Shown here: in pieces, positions 6,324 through 13,016 of the stretch
Layout: every line of letters begins with the position of its first letter
Position numbering within the stretch: the stretch's first letter is position 1
Assembly: GCA_016213125.1 (NCBI GenBank)
Contig: JACRBR010000353.1
Span: 1 to 13,705 of the forward strand
Reading direction: 5' to 3'
Source: Chloroflexota bacterium
GTDB taxonomy: Bacteria; Chloroflexota; Dehalococcoidia; DSTF01; JACRBR01
DNA: 13,705 nt
The notes under the pieces: model-generated
Told to the model about the DNA's origin: nothing
The model's database searches: none
Seen by the model: only the letters and a program-made list of their open reading frames with translations
Translations under genes and position numbers: made by a program

Positions 6324-8570
6324 TCAGCTCGCCTTGCACGGTCCGAACATCATGATCACGAGGAAGACATCACCTGAATTGATGCTGCCATCGCGATTCA
6401 GGTCAAACGTGGGCACGTACTTCGGACTGGATCCGGGGCCATACGCCAGCACCACGATCAGTATGTCGACGGAGCTTACTGATGTATTCGCGTCGACGGA
6501 GGCAACTTCATAACCATCCGCGCACCGGTCCCCGTCGGAGTTCGTGATGTTAGGCCTGCTCCCGTAGCTCTTGTATTCGACTCCATCGCTGATCCGGTCT
6601 CCGTCCGTGTCGCGTTTCAGTGGATCCGCGCCCAACGACGCCTCCAGGGCATCAGGTAGACCATCTCGATCGGCGTCACCGGCAGGAGCGGTCGCTGGCC
6701 GCGAGGCGGCGTTCGCCGGATCAGACCCCAGCACGCATTCGGGACCATCGAGCGCCAGGTCACCGTCGGTGTCCCGGCGTAACGGGTCGGATGGGCCGGA
6801 CGCGCTTGGGCAGCCAGACGCCGCCGGGTCCATCTCGGCCGCGTTCGAAAGCCCGTCGTTATCGGCATCGCTGTCGCAGGCGTCACCCATCTCGTCGGAT
6901 TGCGGCCAGGTGAGGTCGTTGAACTTCATCCCCCAACTCGAAAGATCGACGAAGTTCCGGTCGCCGTTCGACTGATCGGGATTGTAGGTATTGGGACAGT
7001 TGTCCGCCGCGCTGTCCACACCGTCGCCATCGCCCTGCGCAAGACGGAGCCTGCCGATCTTCTTGTCAGAGAACAGTCCGAACCAGACATCCTGCGTCAC
7101 GGGATCGATCGCCATGCCCGAAATCCCGCCCGGGCTCGCCGTCTGCGGCAGAATGACCACAGCGTCGGCGTGCGTTGTGGAGACATAGCTCATGCCTTCG
7201 TCATACGTGAACCAGACCCGCCCGCCGGGCCCCGGCGCAATCGTGTGGACGTGCTTGCGGTCATAGCCGTCCGATCCCACGAATACTTCCTCGGCGCACG
7301 GGTTCTGGCCGGTCGCGTCGAGTTGTGTGCAGTCGTTCGCGCTCATCAGCGACGGGCGGATCCGCATGACCGTCCCGTCGAAGTATTCGGCCAGCCAGAG
7401 ATCGCCGGCCGCATCGAACCGCAACTCCCACGGACCGCTCCCCGCGTAGATGCCGGCCCCCACCCGCGCGATGGGCGCCGGCATGGGCAGCTCGATGATC
7501 TCACCCGTGACGGGATCCAGCCTTCCGACACGCGTGGCCCAGTACTGGCTGAACCAGATGGCGCCATCGGGCCCGAACGTCAGGTGCGCCGGCATCCGGT
7601 ACATCCCTGCAAGCGCGTGCCGATCGTGGCAGCCCGCGGTCTGTCCGTTCGCACAGATCGGCGGCCTGACGCCGCCAGCCGAGGGGTCCCACAGGCAGTC
7701 GCTCGCCACGGTGTCCGGGCGGAACGACGTGATCGCGTTTCCGTGTTCGAAGTCGCTCTCCGCATACCAGACCCTGCCGCCCGGTTCATCGAGCAGCAGC
7801 CCGATGACTTCCGCGTCATCGACGGGCACGTTGAAGCACGCGAACTCCCCCGTCGACGGTGTATATCGCACGATTCGGCTCGTGTTGGCGTACTGGCCCA
7901 TGTACAGGGAACCACCGCCCTGCGTGAACCACACGTTCCCGTCGCTGGCCACCTCCAGGTCCTCGCCCAGCACGCTCAACCGCGTTTGCGTATCCGAACT
8001 GCCATCCGGATTCGAGGCGAAGATGCCTGCGCCCGCAGGCTGGGGAATGCCGGCTTTACCCGTCGATGCGGCTGTAGACGACGTTGCCGGCGTCAGCCAC
8101 TCCAGTGTCGCGTGGGCTTCCTTGTTGATCCACACCCGCCCGCCAGCATCGACGTCCAGCGCTAGCGGAAACTCGCTCTGGCCCGTGCCCGATGGCAGCG
8201 CGTACGTCGTGTACTCGAACACGTCGATGTCGACGGGTGCGCTCGGCACGCCATCCACCACCACCGTCAGCTGGCCGCTGTGGACGGCCGGCGGGAGCGC
8301 CAGCCGGATTTCGCTCGGCGTCCACGAGAGCACGGCGGCCGACGTCGCATCAACGGACGTCGATGTGCCCTCGTAGTCGAGGCGCACCGACCGCGCCGCC
8401 GGCTCGCTCCCCAGGTCGTGGCCGGTCAGCCGGATCTCTCCGGCCACGAGCGTGGCGACGATCGCCTGGTCGACGGTTGGCGCGGGAACGCCGGCGGCCG
8501 CGCGATTCGACGTCGCGCCACCCGCAAGCACGTACGAGATCACGAGGACAGCGAAGGCGGTTCGCATCAT
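6324..8570 (-). CDS. Secreted protein: TIG-like domain, seven-bladed Vgb/NHL-type propeller, TSP3 repeats, dockerin-like end (748 aa)
   Basis: Predicted extracellular. A signal peptide covers residues 1-26 (MMRTAFAVLVISYVLAGG, cleavage near RAAAG). Residues 32-118 look like an IPT/TIG immunoglobulin-type domain. Residues 125-510 hold seven strand motifs of virginiamycin-B-lyase/NHL type: RVWINK (145), NVWFTQ (212), RVWYAE (266), AIWFSQ (337), DLWLAE (390), RVWFTY (451), DVWFGL (494), each after a Gly/Asp turn, so the propeller is probably complete. Residues 513-687 are TSP3 calcium repeats (DNCP, MGDACD, DADNDGL). The end has paired dockerin-like loops at 691-702 (degenerate) and 723-734 (DLNRDGSINSGD). 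Enzyme activity is not implied; many such propellers only bind. Start: ATG 8570 (or the adjacent ATG 8567) opens the signal peptide; the open frame upstream to 9053 is Arg/Gly-rich and overlaps the dihydropteroate synthase gene, so it is rejected. AAAGG lies 14 bases before the start. A promoter candidate is at 8614-8642. Confidence 0.88.
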   Translation of the reverse strand: MMRTAFAVLVISYVLAGGATSNRAAAGVPAPTVDQAIVATLVAGEIRLTGHDLGSEPAARSVRLDYEGTSTSVDATSAAVLSWTPSEIRLALPPAVHSGQLTVVVDGVPSAPVDIDVFEYTTYALPSGTGQSEFPLALDVDAGGRVWINKEAHATLEWLTPATSSTAASTGKAGIPQPAGAGIFASNPDGSSDTQTRLSVLGEDLEVASDGNVWFTQGGGSLYMGQYANTSRIVRYTPSTGEFACFNVPVDDAEVIGLLLDEPGGRVWYAESDFEHGNAITSFRPDTVASDCLWDPSAGGVRPPICANGQTAGCHDRHALAGMYRMPAHLTFGPDGAIWFSQYWATRVGRLDPVTGEIIELPMPAPIARVGAGIYAGSGPWELRFDAAGDLWLAEYFDGTVMRIRPSLMSANDCTQLDATGQNPCAEEVFVGSDGYDRKHVHTIAPGPGGRVWFTYDEGMSYVSTTHADAVVILPQTASPGGISGMAIDPVTQDVWFGLFSDKKIGRLRLAQGDGDGVDSAADNCPNTYNPDQSNGDRNFVDLSSWGMKFNDLTWPQSDEMGDACDSDADNDGLSNAAEMDPAASGCPSASGPSDPLRRDTDGDLALDGPECVLGSDPANAASRPATAPAGDADRDGLPDALEASLGADPLKRDTDGDRISDGVEYKSYGSRPNITNSDGDRCADGYEVASVDANTSVSSVDILIVVLAYGPGSSPKYVPTFDLNRDGSINSGDVFLVIMMFGPCKAS

Positions 8571-8613
8571 GCGCACGGGACGCGCCTTTCGTAAAGGGGG
8601 GCCGGGCCTGCCT

Positions 8614-8642
8614 ACAGTACAGGCGTCCCCCTCGAAGGTCAA
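8614..8642 (-). promoter_or_regulatory. Sigma-70-type promoter candidate for the propeller gene
   Basis: Read on the minus strand: TTGACC (8637-8642), 17 bases, TACTGT (8614-8619). Five of six -35 bases match TTGACA, and the -10 fits the TANNNT form usual in GC-rich genomes. The -35 overlaps the TGA stop of the upstream dihydropteroate synthase gene. Start codon is about 45 bases downstream. It would free the secreted protein from the operon above. Confidence 0.4.
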
Positions 8643-9604
8643 CGGGGGTTCGGGCCCTCTTGGCGACCCGATATCGTGGTGCCCGGAATCGGCGCGGCAT
8701 CGGACGCCCACGGCCACGAGGCCGGCGACGCCGCGAACTCTCCCGCCCGTCCCCGGACGATCGCGTCCGCGATGCGGGCCGCCTGCACGTTCGCCCCCAC
8801 CTCGTGGACCCGCACGATGTCTGCGCCGCCGGCAACGGCCAGCGCCGTCACCGCCACCGTCGCCGCACCGCGATCCTCCGGCCCCAGGCCCAACACCGTA
8901 CCCATGAAGTGCTTCCGCGAGGCCGCCACGAGGATGGGCGGCCCGATCTGCCGGAACTCGCCCAGCCTGCGCAGGACTTCGAGATCCTCGTCGTGCGACT
9001 TGCCGAAGGCGATCCCCGGGTCGATGACGATCGCCCCCGAACCGGCGCCGCACGCCGTGGCCTTCGAGATCCGGTCGCGCAGGAAGGCGAGGTGCTGGCC
9101 GATGAGGTCGTCGTAGCGAGGGGGCTCCGCGGGCCGCACCTTTGGGCGCTCGTACGTGTAGTTGATGACGAGGCCGGCGCCATAGCGCGCCGCGGCCTTC
9201 GCCGTGCCGATGTCGTGCATGAACCCGCCGATGTCGTTGATGATGTGCGCTCCCGCCTGCAGCGCCGCTTCCGCCACCTCACCCTTGTACGTGTCCGCCG
9301 AGACGGCGATGTCCGTCTCCGCCGAGATGCGGCGCACGGCCTCGCCCACGATCGCAGCCTCTTCCCCGGCGTCGCGGACCGGCACGTCGGCCCGCGCGCT
9401 CTCCGCTCCCACGTCCACGATGTCCGCGCCATCTTCTTGCGCCGTCACCGCCTTTCGCACGGCCGCATCGATGTTGCCGCCCACGCCGTCCCCGGAGAAG
9501 GAGTCGTCCGTCAAGTTGATGATAGACATCACGTACGTCTTCGCGCCCATCGGCAGGACGCGGCCGCGCGCGTGGAACGGCTGCCGGGCTCCTGGTGCGG
9601 ACAC
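8639..9604 (-). CDS. folP: Dihydropteroate synthase-like protein (321 aa)
   Basis: Predicted TIM-barrel enzyme joining p-aminobenzoate to dihydropterin pyrophosphate in folate synthesis. By E. coli numbering the pterin and catalytic residues are kept: Asn22 (N30 in IINLTDDSFS), Asp96 (D104 in ADTYKGEVAEAAL), Asn115 (N123 in INDIGG), Asp185 (D195 in IDPGIAFGK), Lys221 (K231 in ASRKHFMG), Arg255 and His257 (R265, H267 in VRVHEV). Loop 2 departs from the usual ESTRPG: here it is ESARAD (68-73), so Thr62 and Pro64 are both Ala. Loop 1 is also changed (NLTDDSFSGDG for NVTPDSFSDGG). A 35-residue Pro/Ser-rich tail extends past the barrel. Start: GTG 9604, two bases after the TAG of the upstream dehydrogenase gene, keeps the family N-terminus FHARGRVLPMG; ATG 9550 would remove it. 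No other folate gene is nearby, so a divergent or non-folate pterin role remains possible. Confidence 0.82.
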   Translation of the reverse strand: MSAPGARQPFHARGRVLPMGAKTYVMSIINLTDDSFSGDGVGGNIDAAVRKAVTAQEDGADIVDVGAESARADVPVRDAGEEAAIVGEAVRRISAETDIAVSADTYKGEVAEAALQAGAHIINDIGGFMHDIGTAKAAARYGAGLVINYTYERPKVRPAEPPRYDDLIGQHLAFLRDRISKATACGAGSGAIVIDPGIAFGKSHDEDLEVLRRLGEFRQIGPPILVAASRKHFMGTVLGLGPEDRGAATVAVTALAVAGGADIVRVHEVGANVQAARIADAIVRGRAGEFAASPASWPWASDAAPIPGTTISGRQEGPNPR

Positions 9605-9606
9605 GG

Positions 9607-10452
9607 CTACGCCTGGTCGTCGAGCGTTGGCATCGATCGCAGGACGAGTTGCGCGAACTCTTCGTCCGGCAGACGTTTGCGCAGATCGGTCAGCGCGACG
9701 GCATCGTTCCCCACAGCGTAGTGGCGCTTCGGATGCTCCTCGAACGCCGCCTCGAGGATCGCGTCGACGACCGGCTGTGGATCGACGCGCTTCGAGCCCT
9801 CCGGAGCGCTCGACCCTCCCGGCTCGTACTTAGCCAGCAGCGGCGCGTAGTCGGAGGACGCCTGCCGCCGCGTCTCCATCCGGTTCGCGCCGATCTCCGT
9901 CGCGAAGAACCCAGGCTCAATCACGCTTGCGTGTATGCCGAACGGATGCAGCTCGTAGAACAGCGCCTCGGTGAGCGAGCCGAGCGCGCTCTTCGTCGCC
10001 GAGTAGATGCCGCGAAAGTGCGAGGGTACGACCCCTGACAACGAGCCTACGTTGATGATCCGGCCGCTCCGCTGCTTGCGCATGTGCGGTAGAACCGCGC
10101 GGGTCACGCGGATCGCCCCGAACACGTTCGTGTCGAACACCCGCAGGTACTCGTCATCGTCGAAGTCTTCGACCGCAGCCACCGCGCCGATCCCCGCGTT
10201 GTTTACCGCCACATCGATCCGCCCGGCCCTCGCGATCACCTCCGCCACGGCCCGATCGACCGATGCCCGGTCCGTCACGTCGAGTTGCAGGATCTCGAGT
10301 GTCAGTCCTTCCGCGGCCGCTGCCTCCCGCAGTGCTCCCGCCTTCGCGACATTGCGCATCGTCGCGAAGACCGTGTCGCCGCGGCGCGCGAAGCCGAGCG
10401 CTGCCAGCTTGCCGAAGCCGGAACTGCAACCGGTGATCAGCACCACAGCCAA
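9607..10452 (-). CDS. Short-chain dehydrogenase/reductase (classical SDR, 281 aa)
   Basis: Predicted cytoplasmic NAD(P)(H)-dependent oxidoreductase. Rossmann motif TGCSSGFG (7-14, TGxxxGxG), LDVTD (57-61), NNAG (84-87), catalytic Asn109 (FDTNVFG), Ser137 (INVGSLSG), Tyr150 and Lys154 (YSATK), then EPGFFATEI (179-187). Spacing Ser-13-Tyr-4-Lys is exact. Arg33 after the second strand (ATMRN) suggests NADP preference. The region after 186 resembles the SDR group annotated as oxidoreductases acting on retinol- or 17-beta-hydroxysteroid-like substrates, but the substrate is unknown. Start: TTG 10452 with GAGAGGA five bases upstream; the following GTG codons 3 and 4 lie inside the first beta strand. 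It is the middle gene of an operon: 15 bases after the PRC-barrel gene stop and 2 bases before the folP-like start. Confidence 0.92.
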   Translation of the reverse strand: MAVVLITGCSSGFGKLAALGFARRGDTVFATMRNVAKAGALREAAAAEGLTLEILQLDVTDRASVDRAVAEVIARAGRIDVAVNNAGIGAVAAVEDFDDDEYLRVFDTNVFGAIRVTRAVLPHMRKQRSGRIINVGSLSGVVPSHFRGIYSATKSALGSLTEALFYELHPFGIHASVIEPGFFATEIGANRMETRRQASSDYAPLLAKYEPGGSSAPEGSKRVDPQPVVDAILEAAFEEHPKRHYAVGNDAVALTDLRKRLPDEEFAQLVLRSMPTLDDQA

Positions 10453-10457
10453 GAGCG

Positions 10458-10464
10458 TCCTCTC
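10458..10464 (-). promoter_or_regulatory. Ribosome-binding site deciding the TTG start of the SDR gene
   Basis: GAGAGGA on the minus strand, five bases before TTG 10450-10452. It overlaps no coding sequence of the upstream gene, whose TAG is at 10468-10470, and no ATG lies at a usable distance, so TTG is the best start. Confidence 0.7.
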
Positions 10465-10467
10465 GAT

Positions 10468-11136
10468 CTAGTCGGCCGGCCCGAACTCGGGCAGCCCCTG
10501 GAGGGCGTCATCATCGATGTTCACCCGGACGACGCCCGCGACGATCTCGACGATGAACCGGACCGGCAGGACGACGTCCTTCGTCAGCAGGAAACCCCGC
10601 CGTATGACCAGGTCCTGCACCTTCCCGGTGGCGTCGTCGAAGATGATCCGGTCGACCTCGCCGATCTTCTGGTGCGGTTGGAGCCGCCAGACCGGCGCGT
10701 CCTTCGGGATCTCGACCTCGTCCGGGCCAATGGCTCGCTTCTCCAGCATCAGCCACGGCCCCGGCTCCCCCGGGATGGACGATGTCAGCCGCGCCACGTC
10801 GCCGAGGTCCATCCGCCCCGGCGAGACGTCGGGCATCGCCTCGAAGTACTCCTCCTCGTAGTCGACCGAGTGCTCCTTGAACTCGTCCGCCGTCATCGTC
10901 AGCCCAACGCGGTCCGACGTCGCCGACGCCACGGCGCCAAGCGGCACCACGCGGTCGTGCGAGAGGCCCCAGCCCCCCTTCCATAGCGGCTCCCCGCTGC
11001 GCAGGATGCCCGTATCGACCACCACATGCGTCAGCTTCAGTGACTTCTCCGTCACGACGAACTTGCTCAGCGTGCCGAGCCTCTTGTCATCGCTGCTGTG
11101 TACGTGCGCGCCGATCCGCAGATCTTCCAGTTGCAT
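10468..11136 (-). CDS. PRC-barrel domain protein, two barrels (222 aa)
   Basis: The first half, LRIGAHVHSSDDKRLGTLSKFVVTE (6-30) followed by LTHVVVDTG (35-43) and HDRVVPLGAV (60-69), is a PRC-barrel: strand, turn with D/G, then the vDvg strand and the rvvPl strand. The second half repeats it: VWRLQPHQKIGEVDRIIFDDATGKVQDLVIRRG, within 149-181, then KDVVLPVRFIVEIV (186-199). A helical acidic link (82-104) joins them. PRC-barrels bind RNA, proteins or reaction-centre subunits; here there is no photosynthetic context, and the double-barrel, soluble form is common in Chloroflexota and Actinobacteria with unknown job. Start: ATG 11136 chosen; GTG 11142 lies two codons upstream and neither has a good ribosome-binding site. 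It is the first gene of the operon with the SDR and folP-like genes and diverges from the GT-C-like gene across 191 bases with no clear promoter on either strand. Confidence 0.85.
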   Translation of the reverse strand: MQLEDLRIGAHVHSSDDKRLGTLSKFVVTEKSLKLTHVVVDTGILRSGEPLWKGGWGLSHDRVVPLGAVASATSDRVGLTMTADEFKEHSVDYEEEYFEAMPDVSPGRMDLGDVARLTSSIPGEPGPWLMLEKRAIGPDEVEIPKDAPVWRLQPHQKIGEVDRIIFDDATGKVQDLVIRRGFLLTKDVVLPVRFIVEIVAGVVRVNIDDDALQGLPEFGPAD

Positions 11137-11315
11137 GACCACATGCTACCGGACACTCGACCGTCGAGCAGCGGGAGCAGCGCGCCGCCCGCGCGAGCGT
11201 CCGTCGTCGGGAATACACCTAAGGAGCCCGGGGTCCAGCACAGCCACCGCTGCCGCGGCGAACCCGGAGAACGGCCACGGGCGGTCGCGCCGCGCCGGAT
11301 CTGCCGATACTCACC

Positions 11316-11320
11316 GGAGG
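11316..11320 (+). promoter_or_regulatory. Ribosome-binding site deciding the TTG start of the GT-C-like gene
   Basis: GGAGG seven bases before TTG 11328, the best Shine-Dalgarno match in the window. The next in-frame candidate, GTG 11401, has no such site, so TTG is preferred. Confidence 0.75.
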
Positions 11321-11327
11321 TTCAACA

Positions 11328-13016
11328 TTGCGATTCGCACCCCGCCGTACCTCCCCGGAAGCGCGCCCGGCATTGCGACTCGTCCCCCACGGCGATGACG
11401 TGTCCACGAGCCTCGAGCTCATATCGCGTCGGGCGCTAGTCTTGACGGTCGGCTGCGCCGTGCTCATCGGCGCGGCGGTGCGCCTGTCGTACGTCACCGC
11501 GTTCGACTTCCCGCTCAACGATGGCGGCCTGTTCTTCGCGATGACGCGCGATCTGCAGGCCGCGCACTACCGGCTCCCCGAGACAACGTCGTACAACTCG
11601 GCCGGCATCCCCTTCGCTTACCCCCCGTTGGCCTTCTACCTGGCGGCCGCCCTGAACGATGTGGCCGGTATAAGCCTGGAGTCCATCTTCCGCTTCGTGC
11701 CGCTTGCGGCGAACATCGCCATGATCCCGGCCTTCTTCCTGCTGTCTCGCCGCCTGGTCCCCTCCCGCTTCGCGACCGCTGCGGCCACCATGCTTCTCGC
11801 ACTCCTCCCGCGCGCCTTCTACTGGATGATCATGGGCGGAGGCATCACTCGCTCCCTCGGCTTTCTGTTCGCCGTCCTCGCGCTCTGGGCTATGACCGCC
11901 GCCTACCAGGACCGCCGGCCACGTTTCGTGGCGGCGGCAGCGCTGTTCGGCGCGCTCGCGCTACTCAGCCACATCCAGATGGCCTGGTTTGTGGCCTTCA
12001 GCTCGGGGTTGCTCTGGTTCGCCTACGGCCGCCATCGCTTCGGAGCACTCGCATCAGTCTCCGCGGCCATGGGTGCAGCCGTGCTTTCCGCACCCTGGTG
12101 GATGGCCGTCCTCGCCCAGCACGGACCCGATCCATTTTTCGCAGCCGCCCGAGGGGGAGACGTCACGACGAATCCGCTGGTCGTTCTGCTCCAGTTCACC
12201 ATCACCAACGAGCTGCTCTTCCCGGCCATCGCCGCGCTGGGGCTAGGCGGGGTCTTGCTCGCCCTGGGGGAACGGCGATACATCCTGCCCGGCTGGCTGC
12301 TCGCATGCCTGATCCTCGATCAGCGGGCGTTCGGCACCGTCGCGGCCATCCCGCTGGCTCTCCTCGGCGGGCTGGCCGTCGAGCACATCTGGCGCTATCT
12401 GCACCACGACTCCGGTCCGCGATCCCAGCCTCACGCACCGCCGCCAGCCGTCTGGCTCCTCCCCGCCGCCGCGGCCGTCGCGTTCAGTTATCTCTTTCTT
12501 TCCGCGATGGTTTCCGGCGGCCGGCTCCTGACCGCCATGACGCCCGGCGAGCGCGACGCGATGGCGTGGGTCGCCGCCAACACCCCGGCGTCCAGCCGCG
12601 TGCTCGTCGTCACCGAGGACCGGTGGTACGCCGATCGCACGTCGGAGTGGTTCCCCTATCTCGCAGAGCGCCAGAGCGTCGCCACCGTTCAGGGATACGA
12701 GTGGCTGGAAGGCGGCGTCTTCGCTCAACGGCTCGGGCGCTATCGAGACGTGCAGGACTGCGCGCGAGACACGACCACCTGCCTGGATGCCTGGTCCGCT
12801 GAGTCCGGCATCGGCTTCGACTACGTGTACGTGCCGAAGCTCAGCCCACGCTATGCGAGCTCCTCCACGCAGGACGTCTGTTGCGCCGCGCTTCTCCGGT
12901 CGCTGGCGGCGGACGCCCGCTACCGGAGCGTGTACGACGAAGACGGCGCCACTGTCTTCCAGCGGCGCGGCGGTTCCGGGATCACGCAGCCTGGGTGGTC
13001 GACGCCCCAACGCTGA
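11328..13016 (+). CDS. Multi-spanning membrane protein, GT-C glycosyltransferase-like (562 aa)
   Basis: Predicted inner-membrane protein with about ten hydrophobic segments: 36-57, 96-112, 123-140, 147-166, 174-192, 200-212, 216-233, 240-263, 284-312, 317-350 (probably two) and 374-394. The first outer loop carries an acidic motif, FPLNDGGLFFAMTRDL (61-76), with Asp65 at the place of the catalytic or metal-binding acid of GT-C enzymes (ArnT, PMT, oligosaccharyltransferase). A soluble C-terminal part (400-562) begins LTAMTPGERDAMAWVAANTP (400-419, just at 20) and contains EWFPYLAERQSV (440-451) and QGYEWLEGG (455-463), a pattern seen in many unannotated GT-C proteins. It would transfer a sugar from a lipid-linked donor; acceptor unknown. 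Neighbours give no glycan cluster. Its last 35 bases overlap the converging DUF1461 gene. Confidence 0.8.
   Translation: MRFAPRRTSPEARPALRLVPHGDDVSTSLELISRRALVLTVGCAVLIGAAVRLSYVTAFDFPLNDGGLFFAMTRDLQAAHYRLPETTSYNSAGIPFAYPPLAFYLAAALNDVAGISLESIFRFVPLAANIAMIPAFFLLSRRLVPSRFATAAATMLLALLPRAFYWMIMGGGITRSLGFLFAVLALWAMTAAYQDRRPRFVAAAALFGALALLSHIQMAWFVAFSSGLLWFAYGRHRFGALASVSAAMGAAVLSAPWWMAVLAQHGPDPFFAAARGGDVTTNPLVVLLQFTITNELLFPAIAALGLGGVLLALGERRYILPGWLLACLILDQRAFGTVAAIPLALLGGLAVEHIWRYLHHDSGPRSQPHAPPPAVWLLPAAAAVAFSYLFLSAMVSGGRLLTAMTPGERDAMAWVAANTPASSRVLVVTEDRWYADRTSEWFPYLAERQSVATVQGYEWLEGGVFAQRLGRYRDVQDCARDTTTCLDAWSAESGIGFDYVYVPKLSPRYASSSTQDVCCAALLRSLAADARYRSVYDEDGATVFQRRGGSGITQPGWSTPQR

Noticed and set aside
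6900..8165. Long plus-strand open frame (421 residues) opposite the propeller gene
   Set aside because: Low-complexity Arg/Pro/His composition and no motif; it mirrors the real minus-strand gene with seven blade motifs.
8627..8648. CCCCC / GGGGG hairpin around the folP-like stop codon
   Set aside because: Only five pairs with a loop of about a dozen bases and no U-tract; it overlaps the promoter candidate and is weak as a terminator.
8571..9053. In-frame upstream extension of the propeller protein (161 extra residues)
   Set aside because: It is Arg/Gly-rich shadow sequence antiparallel in character to a protein, overlaps the folP-like gene in another frame, and would bury a clear signal peptide inside the protein.
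8192..9721. Long plus-strand open frame (509 residues) opposite the folP-like gene
   Set aside because: Arg-rich, spans two unrelated genes on the other strand, and shows no recognisable domain.
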